From CAIZGX01 sp044239865 (GTDB lineage: Bacteria; Bacteroidota; Bacteroidia; Flavobacteriales_D; Sanyastnellaceae), in assembly GCA_044239865.1 (NCBI GenBank), contig JBIIAO010000002.1, positions 1-64,000 of the forward strand: a stretch of 64,000 nt of DNA, written 5' to 3'. The translations under genes were made by a program, and so were the position numbers. The notes beneath the pieces were generated by a model. The model was not told the DNA's origin, did not search any database, and saw only the letters and a list, made by a program, of their open reading frames with translations. This document shows positions 1-13,200 of the stretch, in pieces. The stretch's first letter is position 1. Each line of letters starts with the position of its first letter.

Positions 1-3000
1 CGCTATCACCTACATCGGTCAAGTCACCCGATACTGCAGTGTCTTCGTCTGTGGTAACAACTTCGTTGTCTACAATCGGAGCGTCGTTCACTGCATTCAC
101 AGTGATGCTTATTGTATCGTTGACACAAACTACACCTGGAGTTCCTGCATCGCAGATAGATACTACTACTTCGTCCGTTCCATTAAATCCTGGAGCTGGA
201 GTGTAGGTGTATGTTCCGTCTGTGTTGATGACGATTGTTCCGTTTGAAGGACCACTTACCGGAGTTGTGTTCGCTGTCAATGCTGTTCCATCAGGATCAA
301 CATCGCCTGTATCGGTCAAGACACCTGTTGCCGGTACGTCTTCGTTTGTCGTGATTGTTTCATTATCTACAATCGGTGCGTCATTTACTGGTGCAACCGT
401 TACTGTAATCGTGTCATTTACACATACTCCTGGAAGTGGTGTTCCTGCATCACAAATCGATACCACAATCACATCTGTTCCATTGAAGTTTGGATTTGGA
501 GTGTATGTGTATGTTCCATCTGTGTTGATAACAATCGTTCCGTTTGATGGACCACTCACTGGTGTTGTATTTGCCGTAAGGGCTGTTCCATCAGGATCAC
601 TATCGCCTGCATCAGTTAAGTCACCTGTTGCCGGCGTGTCTTCGTTTGTAGTGATTGTTTCGTTGTCTACAATCGGAGCATCATTTACTGAATTTACAGT
701 GATGCTTATTGTGTCGTTGACACAAACTACACCTGGTGTTCCTGCATCGCAGATAGATACTACTACTTCGTCCGTTCCGCTAAATCCAGCGTTTGGTGTG
801 TAGGTAAATGTTCCGTCCGCGTTGATGACAATCGTTCCGTTCGTTGGACCACTTACTGGTGTTGTGTTTGCAGTTAATGGCGTTCCATCAGGATCAGAGT
901 CACCCGCGTCAGTCAAGTCACCTGTTACTGGCGTGTCTTCGTTAGTAGTCACAACTTCGTTGTCTACAATCGGTGCGTCATTTACTGGTGCAACCGTTAC
1001 TGTAATCGTGTCATTTACACATACTCCTGGAAGTGGTGTTCCTGCATCACAAATCGATACCACAATCACATCTGTTCCATTGAAGTTTGGATTTGGAGTG
1101 TATGTGTATGTTCCATCTGTGTTGATAACAATCGTTCCGTTTGATGGACCACTCACTGGTGTTGTATTTGCCGTAAGGGCTGTTCCATCAGGATCACTAT
1201 CGCCTGCATCAGTTAAGTCACCTGTTGCCGGCGTGTCTTCGTTTGTAGTGATTGTTTCGTTGTCTACAATCGGAGCATCATTTACTGAATTTACAGTGAT
1301 GCTTATTGTGTCGTTGACACAAACTACACCTGGTGTTCCTGCATCGCAGATAGATACTACTACTTCGTCCGTTCCGCTAAATCCAGCGTTTGGTGTGTAG
1401 GTAAATGTTCCGTCCGCGTTGATGACAATCGTTCCGTTCGTTGGACCACTTACTGGTGTTGTGTTTGCAGTTAATGGCGTTCCATCAGGATCAGAGTCAC
1501 CCGCGTCAGTCAAGTCACCTGTTACTGGCGTGTCTTCGTTAGTAGTCACAACTTCGTTGTCTACAATCGGTGCGTCATTTACTGGTGCAACCGTTACTGT
1601 AATCGTGTCATTTACACATACTCCTGGAAGTGGTGTTCCTGCATCACAAATCGATACCACAATCACGTCCGTTCCATTGAAGTTTGGATTTGGAGTATAG
1701 GTATATGTTCCGTCTGTATTAATTACAATCGTTCCGTTTGATGGACCACTCACTGGCGTTGTGTTCGCAGTAAGTGCCGTTCCATCAGGATCTGAGTCTC
1801 CCGCATCTGTCAAGTCACCTGTTGCTGGCGCATCTTCGTTTGTAGTGATTACTTCGTTGTCTACAATCGGCGTCTCATTTACTGGTGTTATAGTAATGTT
1901 GATTGTATCGTTCACACACGTTACTCCCGGTGTTCCTGCATCACAAATAGATACCACTACGACATCCGTTCCATTGAAATTAGGGTTTGGTGTGTAAGTA
2001 TAAGTTCCATCTGCATTGATCACGATTGTTCCGTTTGATGGACCACTCACTGGCGTTGTATTCGCCGTCAATGCTGTACCATCTGGATCGCTATCGCCTG
2101 CATCGGTTAAGTCGCCTGTTGCTGGCGTGTCTTCGTTTGTAGTGATTACCTCATTGTCTACAATCGGTGCATCATTCACTGGTGCAACCGTTACTGTAAT
2201 CGTATCGTTTACGCATACTCCTGGAAGTGGTGTTCCTGCATCACAGATAGATACCACAATCACATCCGTTCCGCTAAATCCAGCGTTTGGTGTGTATGTG
2301 TATGTTCCGTCCGCGTTGATGACAATCGTTCCGTTTGATGGACCACTCACTGGTGTTGTGTTCGCAGTAAGTGTCGTTCCATCAGGATCAGAGTCTCCTG
2401 CATCTGTCAAGTCACCCGTTACTGGTGTGTCTTCGTCTGTGGTAACAACTTCGTTGTCTACAATCGGAGCGTCGTTCACTGCATTCACAGTGATGCTTAT
2501 TGTATCGTTGACACATACCACACCTGGTGTTCCTGCATCGCAGATAGACACAACTACTTCGTCCGTTCCGTTAAATCCTGGAGCTGGAGTGTACGTGTAT
2601 GTTCCGTCTGTGTTGATGACGATTGTTCCGTTTGAAGGACCACTTACTGGTGTTGTGTTAGCCGTCAATGCTGTTCCATCTGGATCAACATCGCCTGCGT
2701 CGGTCAAGTCACCTGTCGCTGGTACGTCTTCGTTTGTCGTGATTGTTTCGTTGTCTACAATCGGAGCATCATTCACTGCATTCACGGTGATGCTGATTGT
2801 GTCGTTGACACATACCACACCTGGTGTTCCTGCATCGCAGATAGACACAACTACTTCGTCCGTTCCGTTAAATCCTGGAGCTGGAGTGTACGTGTATGTT
2901 CCGTCTGTGTTGATGACGATTGTTCCGTTTGAAGGACCACTTACTGGTGTTGTGTTAGCCGTCAATGCTGTTCCATCTGGATCAACATCGCCTGCGTCGG

Positions 3001-4260
3001 TTAAGTCACCCGATACTGCGGTGTCTTCGTTCGTAGTAATCGTTTCATTATCTACAATCGGTGCGTCGTTCACTGCATTCACAGTGATGCTTATTGTATC
3101 GTTGACACAAACTACACCTGGTGTTCCTGCATCGCAGATAGACACAACTACTTCGTCCGTTCCATTAAATCCTGGAGCTGGAGTGTACGTGTATGTTCCG
3201 TCTGTGTTGATGACGATTGTTCCGTTTGAAGGACCACTTACTGGTGTTGTGTTAGCCGTCAATGCTGTTCCATCTGGATCAACATCGCCTGCGTCGGTTA
3301 AGTCACCCGATACTGCGGTGTCTTCGTTCGTAGTAATCGTTTCATTATCTACAATCGGTGCGTCGTTCACTGCATTCACAGTGATGCTTATTGTATCGTT
3401 GACACAAACTACACCTGGTGTTCCCGCATCACAGATAGATACCACTACTTCGTCCGTTCCGCTAAATCCAGCGTTTGGTGTGTATGTGTATGTTCCGTCC
3501 GCGTTGATGACAATCGTTCCGTTCGATGGACCACTCACTGGTGTTGTGTTCGCAGTAAGTGTCGTTCCATCAGGATCAGAGTCTCCTGCATCTGTTAAGT
3601 CACCCGTTGCTGGCGTGTCTTCGTTTGTAGTGATTACCTCATTGTCTACAATCGGAGCATCATTCACTGGTGCAACCGTTACAGTAATCGTATCATTCAC
3701 GCATACTCCTGGAAGTGGTGTTCCTGCATCACAAATAGATACCACGATCACATCCGTTCCATTGAAGTTAGGGTTTGGTGTGTAGGTATATGTTCCGTCC
3801 GCGTTGATGACGATTGTTCCGTTCGATGGACCACTCACTGGTGTTGTGTTTGCAGTTAATGGTGTTCCATCAGGATCTGAGTCTCCTGCATCGGTTAAGT
3901 CACCCGTTGCTGGAGTGTCTTCGTCTGTTGTTACAATTTCGTTGTCTACAATCGGAGCGTCGTTTACTGGTGCTACCGTGATGTTGATCGTATCGTTGAC
4001 ACACGTTACTCCTGGTGTTCCTGCATCACAAATAGATACCACTACGACATCCGTTCCATTGAAATTAGGGTTTGGTGTGTAAGTATAAGTTCCATCTGCA
4101 TTGATCACGATTGTTCCGTTTGATGGACCACTCACTGGCGTTGTATTCGCCGTCAATGCTGTACCATCTGGATCGCTATCGCCTGCATCGGTTAAGTCAC
4201 CCGTAGCTGGCGTGTCTTCGTTTGTAGTGATTGTTTCATTATCTACAATCGGTGCGTCAT
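1..4260 (-). repeat. tandem cadherin-like repeat array, 99-100 aa units, at least 15 copies
   Basis: The codons for V-D-N in the phrase NDAPIVDNE recur at 69, 366, 666, 963, 1263, 1560, 1860, 2157, 2457, 2754, 3051, 3348, 3645, 3945 and 4242, spaced 297 or 300 bp. Each unit carries the phrases DEDTPVTGDLTDAGDSDPDG, GTIVINADGTFTYTPN and SICDAGTP. These match the bacterial cadherin-like/VCBS-type (Big_9-like) repeat. From 69 to 2457 the spacing strictly alternates 297/300, showing an expanded two-domain unit; 2457-3645 is a run of 297 bp units. Bases 366-1070 and 963-1667 look identical by eye at an offset of 597 bp. Confidence 0.93.
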
Positions 4261-7200
4261 TTACTGGTGCTACCGTTATAGTCAAAGTGCCGGTGCCCGT
4301 TGATGCATTCCCATCTGTAGCTGAATAGCTAATACTTGGAACGTTACCATTAAAGTTTGGTGCAGGAGTGAAGGTATATGTACCATCGGAATTGATAACA
4401 ATTGTACCAACACCTGCAATGACAGCCGTTTGTCCAGCATTGTATGTGGTTCCGTTGATTGTGAAGGTATTTACCGTCACAATTGACCCACCTGAACCAA
4501 TATCATTTAATGTTACTGAACCATTCAGTGGCGTATCTTCTAAGGTACTTGCATTGTCGTCAACAACTTGAATTAATCCAGCAATGTTCAAAAGCGCATT
4601 GTTACTGGTGACATTACCACATACATAATTGGACTGAGCGATCAATAGGTGGTATTCATACCCATTCATTGCTAATGCAACATTGGCAACGGTTAATGTT
4701 GTTGTGGTTGCACCTGAGTATGTTGCGGAATTGGTAACATTTGTCCAAGTTGCGCCATTATTTGTGCTTACCTGCCACTGATAGGTTGTAGTACCTGAAC
4801 CTGGAGTAACTGTAGCAGCAAATGTTGCCGTTGTTCCGGCAGTAAGCGATTGGTTTGCAGGCTGCACTGTTATTGTGCTTGCACTACCAACTGTTAAAAC
4901 ATTCGCATTGGTTCCAGGATACGTTGCAGCTGTAACTGCACCGTTTGCATTGGTTGCTGGTGGATTTCCAGTACCATAATACATGTTTCCGTCAGTTCCT
5001 TGAGCCGTTGTTGTGTTGTAAGCTTCATTGGCATCGGAACAACCGTCGTTGTCTGAATCAGTATCTAATTGATTTGGAATGCCATCTAAATCTGAATCTG
5101 GACAACCAATTGCAGTAAAGGATATATCATCGATTGAAAAATCATTACCACTTGCATTAGTTGAAACATTTTTAATGATAAAGGTTACAGTTTGATCACT
5201 TGTTGATGTATAATCTACCGTTGCCAATTTCCAACCCAATGAATTTTGCGCACCAGTATTTGCTGTTGCTAAAATTGCATTGCTACTTGAAAGAACTTCA
5301 GCTGCCAATTCATAAGCGTTTGCGACAGAAGCGGCTTGGTGCCAGAATGATATTCTGTATTTTGCCCCCGCTTGAAGGGTTACGCTTTCACTGTAGAAAT
5401 TACCAACAGTTGTGTTTCCATTTACTGCTAAATACGCATCATTCGCAGTGCCTGTTGTATGACCTACATACCTCCAGAATGATGCATCTGGATGATATGG
5501 TGTACTTTGATTGACCACTGCATATTGAGACGCGCCACCATTACTAGCAGAATACACATAACCACCCGTAACAGTGGTGTTTGCTAAATTACGCGGTGCT
5601 GCTGCTGTTCCAAAAGTACCATTACTTTCGTTGGTGTTTAATTGCGCTAATGGACATTCTAAATTATCTAAAATTCCATCGTTGTCATCGTCAGTGTCTA
5701 TTAAATCCGTGATTCCATCATTATCAGAATCTGTACACGCATTGATTGTTGAAACTAAGGCATAATTTGTATAGGTAGAACTATAATTAACCGTTCCAGC
5801 TACTCCTCCTTCGTAGTTGTTTAATAAACCATTGGTGTTGGTATCTGTTCCTGTTGGGTAAACAGAAGTACTCGTTGCCGTTGTTGAACTTCCTGCTTCA
5901 AACGCATCTGAACAAGCATCGTTATCACTATCCAAGTCTAATGAATTTGGAATACCGTCACCATCGATGTCAGGATTACAACTTCGTTCTGTAAAATAGG
6001 CTTCTTGAACCCATCCTGAAATAGTACCTGAAACAGATGTTCCGAAAATCCTGTATTTTGAATAGGCCGTATAATTATTAGGCATACTAAATTTATACGA
6101 ATTGCTCGTTCCCGTTATTGGTGCGCTTGTTCCAAACACTTGATTGGCAGCAATTGTATTCCATATGGTTCCATTCCAACCTTCTATGTTGTATGTACCA
6201 GTGCTTCCAAGTGGGATGGTCCCAGCTTGACTACTCAATTCAATCAGACTTAGCGCTTTTGCTGTAGGCAAATCAAATTGTAAGATCGTTTGATTTAAGA
6301 ATGTCGTCGTTGTATAAGCATCTATAGCTTCTATGCCATTGAGAATATTGGATAAAGTTCCGCCCCATGTTACTGTTGAAGAAACACTTACGCCCGTTTT
6401 AGACATTAATGCTGGACTACAGTTATACTCTACCGTATCAAGGATCCCATCATTGTCATCATCTAAATCCAGTAAATCTCCAATGCCATCACCATCTGTA
6501 TCTAAACATGCGTTAACTGTTCCGTTAAGGGCATAGTTTAAATAGGTAGAACTATAATTTACCGCACCAGCTGTTGCACTTTCGTAAGTGTTCAATAAAC
6601 CGTTGGTGTTGGTGTCTGTTCCTGTTGGGTAAACGCTTGTACTGGTTGCTGTTGTTGAACTACCAGCTTCAATTGCATCTGCACAACCGTCGTTATCACT
6701 ATCCAATTCTAATGAATTTGGAATACCGTCACCATCGGAATCAGGATTACAACTGCGTTCTGTAAAATAGGCTTCTAGAGCCCATCCTGAAATGGTACCC
6801 GAAACAGATGTTCCGTAAATCCTATATTTCGAATAAGCCGTGTAATTATTCGGCATATTAAATTTATACGAATTGCTTGTTCCCGTTATTGGTGTTGATG
6901 TCCCAAAAACTTGGTTAGTTGCAATTGTACTCCATGTGTTTCCGTTCCAACCTTCTATGTTGTATGTTCCGGTGCTTCCAAGTGGGAAGTTCCCAGCTTG
7001 ACTGCTCAATTCAATCAAACTTAGCACTTTCGCCGCAGGCAAATCAAATTGTAAAATAGTTTGATTTAAGAATGTCGTAGTTGTATAGGCGGCAATAGCT
7101 TCTGTGCCATCGAGAATATTGGCTAAAGTACCGCCCCATGTTACTGTTGAAGAAACACTTACGCCCGTTTTAGACATAATAGAAGTGGTACAATTATTCT

Positions 7201-10200
7201 CTGCGGCATCCAAAACCCCATCGTTGTCATCATCTAAATCAGTAAGGTCTACTATTCCATCGGCATCCGTATCGTCACATGCATTAAGTGTAGCATTGCT
7301 TGCGTAATCATAGGCGTAGTATCCTGCATAAATTCCGTTATCTGCTGTGGTTTCTAACGAATTAGCAAAACCATTCGTTCCATAAGGAGACGCAACAACA
7401 CCAGTTGCTGAAGTGGTAATTGTTGCAGTTCCAGCCTCTTTTGCATCCGAACAGTTGTCGCCATCCGAATCTAGATCTAAACGGTTTGGAATACCATCAC
7501 CGTCGGTGTCTAAATCTTCAGGCCCACAAATTACTTTGAACTCACATAAGGTCATGTTGTAAGCAACATTAATAGTGCCCGTAGGAATCGTTTCGGTACC
7601 TACTTGGATAGTATTATTATTATTTATATCGTACCAACCTGATAAGATATTCAATCTTACTTTTTGTGGATTTGCAAATGATTGTCCTAAATAAAATACT
7701 TGCGCTCCCGGATTACTATTAGCTCCAATCGGTTGAGCTGTGGTAAAAGTTTGAGAAGTATAAGTAACTACATTATTGTAAATTACTTCAACTCTAAAGT
7801 CTTTTACCGGCCCATCTCCTCCACCATAATTGTTGGCGTCTGGAGCCCAAAGCACCACACCACCTAAGGAGGTGTTAGCAGGCAAAGTATATTCAAGGAA
7901 ACCTTTGGTCAAAGGTTCTGTCATATAATAAGAATCCGCCAATACATTTGGCACTGAATGAACAGCAGACAAACCAGTACCGGACATTCCTGAATTATTA
8001 ATGGTTAAGGTAGGTGTTGAACCAGGCCAATTTGGCGTTCCAGTTGCAGCAGTTGGTGTGGTAATTGTGTTACAAACAGTCATCTCAGCTGTATCCAAGA
8101 CGCCATCATTATCATCATCTAAGTCGATAAAATCTGGCACACCATCGCCATCAGTATCGGTACACATATTAATGAAATTGTTTGTTGCGTAATCCGAATA
8201 CTTTGAGGTATAATTCAGTGTTCCATATGCAGTTCCTTCGTAGTTGTTCAAAAGTCCATTGCTGTTGGTATCCGTTCCTGTTGGGTACACAGATGTACTT
8301 GTTGCAGTTGTTGAGCTACTTGCTTCTATGGCATCGGCACAAGCATCGCCATCTGAATCGAGATCCAAACGGTTAGAAATACCGTCACCATCGGTATCAA
8401 TATCGGTACATATTTTCTGAGTGAAATACAACTCATTCGCCGACTGAGAACCTGAGGCACTGATACCAAATATTCTATATTTAGTATACGCCAATAGGTT
8501 ATTTTCCATATTGAACTTTATGGAATTGTTAGACGCATTGACTGGAGTTGTATTGGCAATAACTTGTTGACCACCTATATCAACCCATTGGGTGCCGTTC
8601 CATCCTTGCATTTTGAAAGTACCGCCAGCAAGTATAGCTGTTTGTGAAGGGTAATTTCCTAGTTCTATTTCAGTTAAAACAGTAGCTGCTGGCAAATCAA
8701 ACTGTAAAATGGTTTGATTGGTAAAAGTAGCTGCAGTAGAAGCAACATAAGTCGTTCCATCTACGCCATCAACCAAGCCTTGCAAACTGGTAGCTCCGTT
8801 GTAATAGGTCCAAGTTGCTGGAGAAGAAACGACAACTCCTGTTTTAGGCATCAATGAAGCCGCACAAGTACTTTCAAGAGCATCTAACACCCCATCATTG
8901 TCATCATCTAAATCAATGACATCTCCAATTCCATCATTGTCAGTATCAAGACATCCGTTGAGCGCGTTGCTGATTGCAACATTGTAACTATACGCTCCAC
9001 TGTAAATACCACTTCCAGCCGCTGTTTCCAAGGCATCTGCTAAGCCATTCGTCCCGTATGGAGCTGGGTGGACATAATTTGCAGCAGCACTTGTTGTTGT
9101 TCCCGCTTCTTTCGCATCCGAACAACCATCGCCATCAGAATCAAGGTCCAAATGATTCACAATGTTATCACCATCTGTGTCATTGCTGCACGTAGCTTTC
9201 GGACTTCCACTAGGAACTGTGTTAGAGGCAATATTGAATAAAGCATTATATACACCACCGTAGTAGGAAGTTCCAGCGACACCCAGAAGGCGATAGTACT
9301 TGAATTTACTCGTTGTAGCGAGTGTATTCGCGATCGTAAATGTTCCCGTAGTTGCCGTTGATGAAACCGCTGGCGATAAGTCTGTCCAAGTTATATCATC
9401 CGAAGAACCTTGCAATTTAAAGGTCATGGCAGCAGAAGAGGACAAGGCCCAGTTGACCAAATCAAAAGAAATTCCTGTGATTCCGATGTAGTCAACAGCA
9501 GTAAACTTGAAGATTTCTTTATTTACCCAATTCACGTTCGGGTCAAAGGCCGAATAACTTGTTGCGCTATTGTCAATAGAATTGGTGATGGCATTTGTTG
9601 AGTATGGTGCAAGCTCTGTGCTTACGGCAATAGGCTTAGCCAACTCAAGTGCTGTGTAAAAACAAGTAGGTGATTCAACGGCATCTAGTACACCATCATT
9701 GTCATCATCGATGTCCGCGAGGTCTTTTACGCCATCTCCATCTGTGTCTGTACATGCATTAATTGTGTTGATTAAGGCATAAGTAATATACGTTGATGCG
9801 TAATTAATCACTCCAGCTGTTGCGCTTTCGTAGTTGTTTAATAAACCGTTAGTGTTGGTGTCTGTTCCTGTTGGGTAAACGCTTGTACTGGTTGCTGTTG
9901 TTGAACTACTAGCTTCAATCGCATCCGCACAGCCATCGCCATCAGAATCCAAATCCAAATGATTCACGATGCCATCGCCATCTGTGTCATTGCTGCACGT
10001 AGCTTTCGGACTACCACTAGGAATTGTGTTAGTGGCAAGATTGAATAAAGCATTCGTTACACCACCATAGAAGGAAGTTCCAGCGACACCCAGAAGGCGA
10101 TAGTACTTGAATTTACTTGTTGTAGCGAGTGTATTTGCGATGGTAAATGTTCCTGTATTGGCAGTGGATGAGACCGCTGGTGACAGGTCTGACCATGTTA

Positions 10201-13200
10201 TATTGTCAGAAGAACCTTGCAATTTAAAGGTCATGGCAGCCGAAGCGGACAAAGGCCAAGAGACCAAATCAAAAGAAATCCCTGTGATTCCAATAAAGTC
10301 AACAGCAGTAAACTTGAAGATTTCTTTATTTACCCAATTCACGTTCGGGTCAAAGGCCGAATAACTTGTTGCGCTATTGTCAATAGAATTGGTGATGGCA
10401 TTGGTTGAGTAAGGTGCAAGCTCTGTGCTTACGGCAATAGGTTTAGCCAACTCAAGTGCTGTGTAAAAACACGTAGGAGATTCCACTGCATCCAACACCC
10501 CATCATTATCGTCATCTAAATCAATAACATTACCTACTCCGTCACCATCTGTATCAATACATGTAATGAGGTTTGCATTTAATGCATAATTGGTATAGGT
10601 TGACGTATAATTAACTGTTCCAGCTGTTGTGCCTTCGTAGTTGTTTAATAAACCATTCGTGTTCGTATCTGTTCCTGTTGGATACACCGTTGTGCTTGTT
10701 GCAGTAGTGGAACTTCCTGCTTCAATAGCATCAGAACAACCATCGCCATCTGAATCTAAATCTAAATGATTGGCCTTTCCATCTGCATCCGTGTCGTTGA
10801 TACAGTTTGGTTTTGGATACGACGAGCTTTGGAAAGAGGATGAATTAATATCAAAATAAACCTCTGTAGCTTGACCTGCCAAAACGTTACCCGCTGCAAC
10901 TCCTAAAATACGATAGTGAGTGTATTTTTCTAGGTTGGTGGTTAGTGTGAACTTATTGGAATTTGTTAAAGAAATCCCTCCATTTACTGTCACATTTGTT
11001 GCGTTAGCAGGTAATGCAATCGCAGCAGTCAAGTCTGTCCAAGTAGAATTGTTATTTGAACCTTGTACCTTTAAACTAGCTCCAGTCGCAGCAAATAGTT
11101 CAGTAGCTGACGCTTTTTGAATATAAAAGGCATCCAATTGTGTAGCGGAATTAAATTGGAATTTCAATAATTCTTTATTCAATTGAGCTTGAACTGGTGT
11201 ATTGATAAATTCTACATTATCCGCTGTGGCGCCACCGACTCCATCAGTCAGCACCTCAAAAACATCGTTTTTAACAATTTCTAATTGGCTACTAACTTTA
11301 ACTAGACTTGATTTATTTCCTGAATTAACTTCGTTTATTTGATAAAAACATGTTGGAGATTCGACCGCGTCTAAGACCCCATCGTTATCATCATCGATGT
11401 CAACAAGATCTTTTATTCCGTCGTTATCCGAGTCTAGACAAGCATTGTTGTCGATTGACAAAGAATAATTAGAATAAGTAGAGGCGTAATTTACGCTGCC
11501 TGCAGCTGAACTTTCATAGCTATCTAATAAGCCGTTAGCATTCGCATCTGTACCAGATGGGTAAACTGAAGTGCTCGTCGCTGTTGAAGAACTCCCTCCT
11601 TCAATGGCATCAGAACAACCATCTCCGTCTGAATCTAAATCTAACGCGTTGACAATTCCATCACCATCAGTATCACAAACCACATTTTGAACGATAGTAA
11701 TTTGAACATCATCAATGAAATTCCCTGTACTACCAGTTGGCGTAATAGATTTAAATGCAATGTAAGTGGATGGTTGGTTTGCTGGAATGTTGTAAGTTCC
11801 TGTGTAAGTTCCCCATGCGGTGTTGCCGTCCGACATTACTGCTTGCGTAACGGCTGTGGCTAAAGATCCACCTAATTGGACATGAGCCACATCTACACCA
11901 TCTCTACCACGGTGTTTCACTGACCAATTAATTGTTGACCCTGGGGGCACACATAATTTTTGGTAAAATGTTGTTACAGTATATGCATTTAATTCCGCAT
12001 GCGCGTTTCCTTCTGCAGCTGGAACTGAGGTGTAGCCTGACCCCCATAATTCAATGAAATTATCGTTAGATGTAGACCAACCCGGAACTAATTCTTGAGC
12101 TAGAATAGTTACAGTTGCTAAAGGAATGACATTCGACTCAAAGCCACCATTTATGATAGGTGTAGTACAAGATTCGTAACACTCCTCATCATCTAAAATA
12201 CCGTCATTGTCATCATCTATATCTATGATATCTCCAACACCATCATTGTCAGTATCAAGACATCCGTTGAGTGCGTTGCTGATTGCAATATTATAACTAT
12301 ACGTTCCATTGTAAATCCCACTTCCAGCCGTTGTTTCCAGCGCATCTGCTAAGCCATTCGTTCCGTATGGAGCTGGGTGAGCATAATTTGCAGCAGCACT
12401 TGTTGTTGTTCCCGCTTCTTTCGCATCCGAACAGTTGTCGCCATCAGAATCTAAATCTAAATGATTCACAACGTTATCGCCATCTGTGTCATTGCTGCAC
12501 GCAGATTTTGGAAGCAAACTTGCTTGATATGCAGTTGTATTTACATCGAAATAGATTTCTGATGCGATACCCGCTAATACCGTTCCGGCAGCTACACCAT
12601 AAATTCTGAAATACTTATAGGCTCCAGGATTCGTCGTCAAGACAAATTTATTGGAGTTCGTCAACGAAACTGAACCATTCGTAGTACTATTTGTAGCATC
12701 TGCAGGACAAGCAATCGCTGCTGTTAAATCTGTCCAAGTAGTATTATTATTTGAACCCTGCACTTTCAAACTCGCCGCTGTTGCAGAATAAAGATTGGTA
12801 GCTGATGTTTTTTTAATGTAAATCGCATCTAATTGCGTTGGAACCAACAATTCAATCTTTAACAATTCCTTGTTTAATTGACTTTGTGCTGAAACATACT
12901 GCATTGCTGCAGTAGTGCCGCCTATTCCATCTACCAATCCAGCTAAATTCGTATTCAGATTTAATAAGTTTAGCTCTGAGCTAACTTTAATGTAATCAGA
13001 TTTTGAAGCGGTATTCCAATCCGCAGCACTAATAAAGCAAGTTGGAGATTCTACAGCATCCAATACACCATCGTTGTCATCATCTAAATCAAGAACATCT
13101 GTAATTCCATCACCGTCGGTATCTAAACACGCATTGATTGTATTTGTTAATGCATAACTCGCATAAGTAGAACCATAATTAACTGTTCCAGCTGTTGTGC

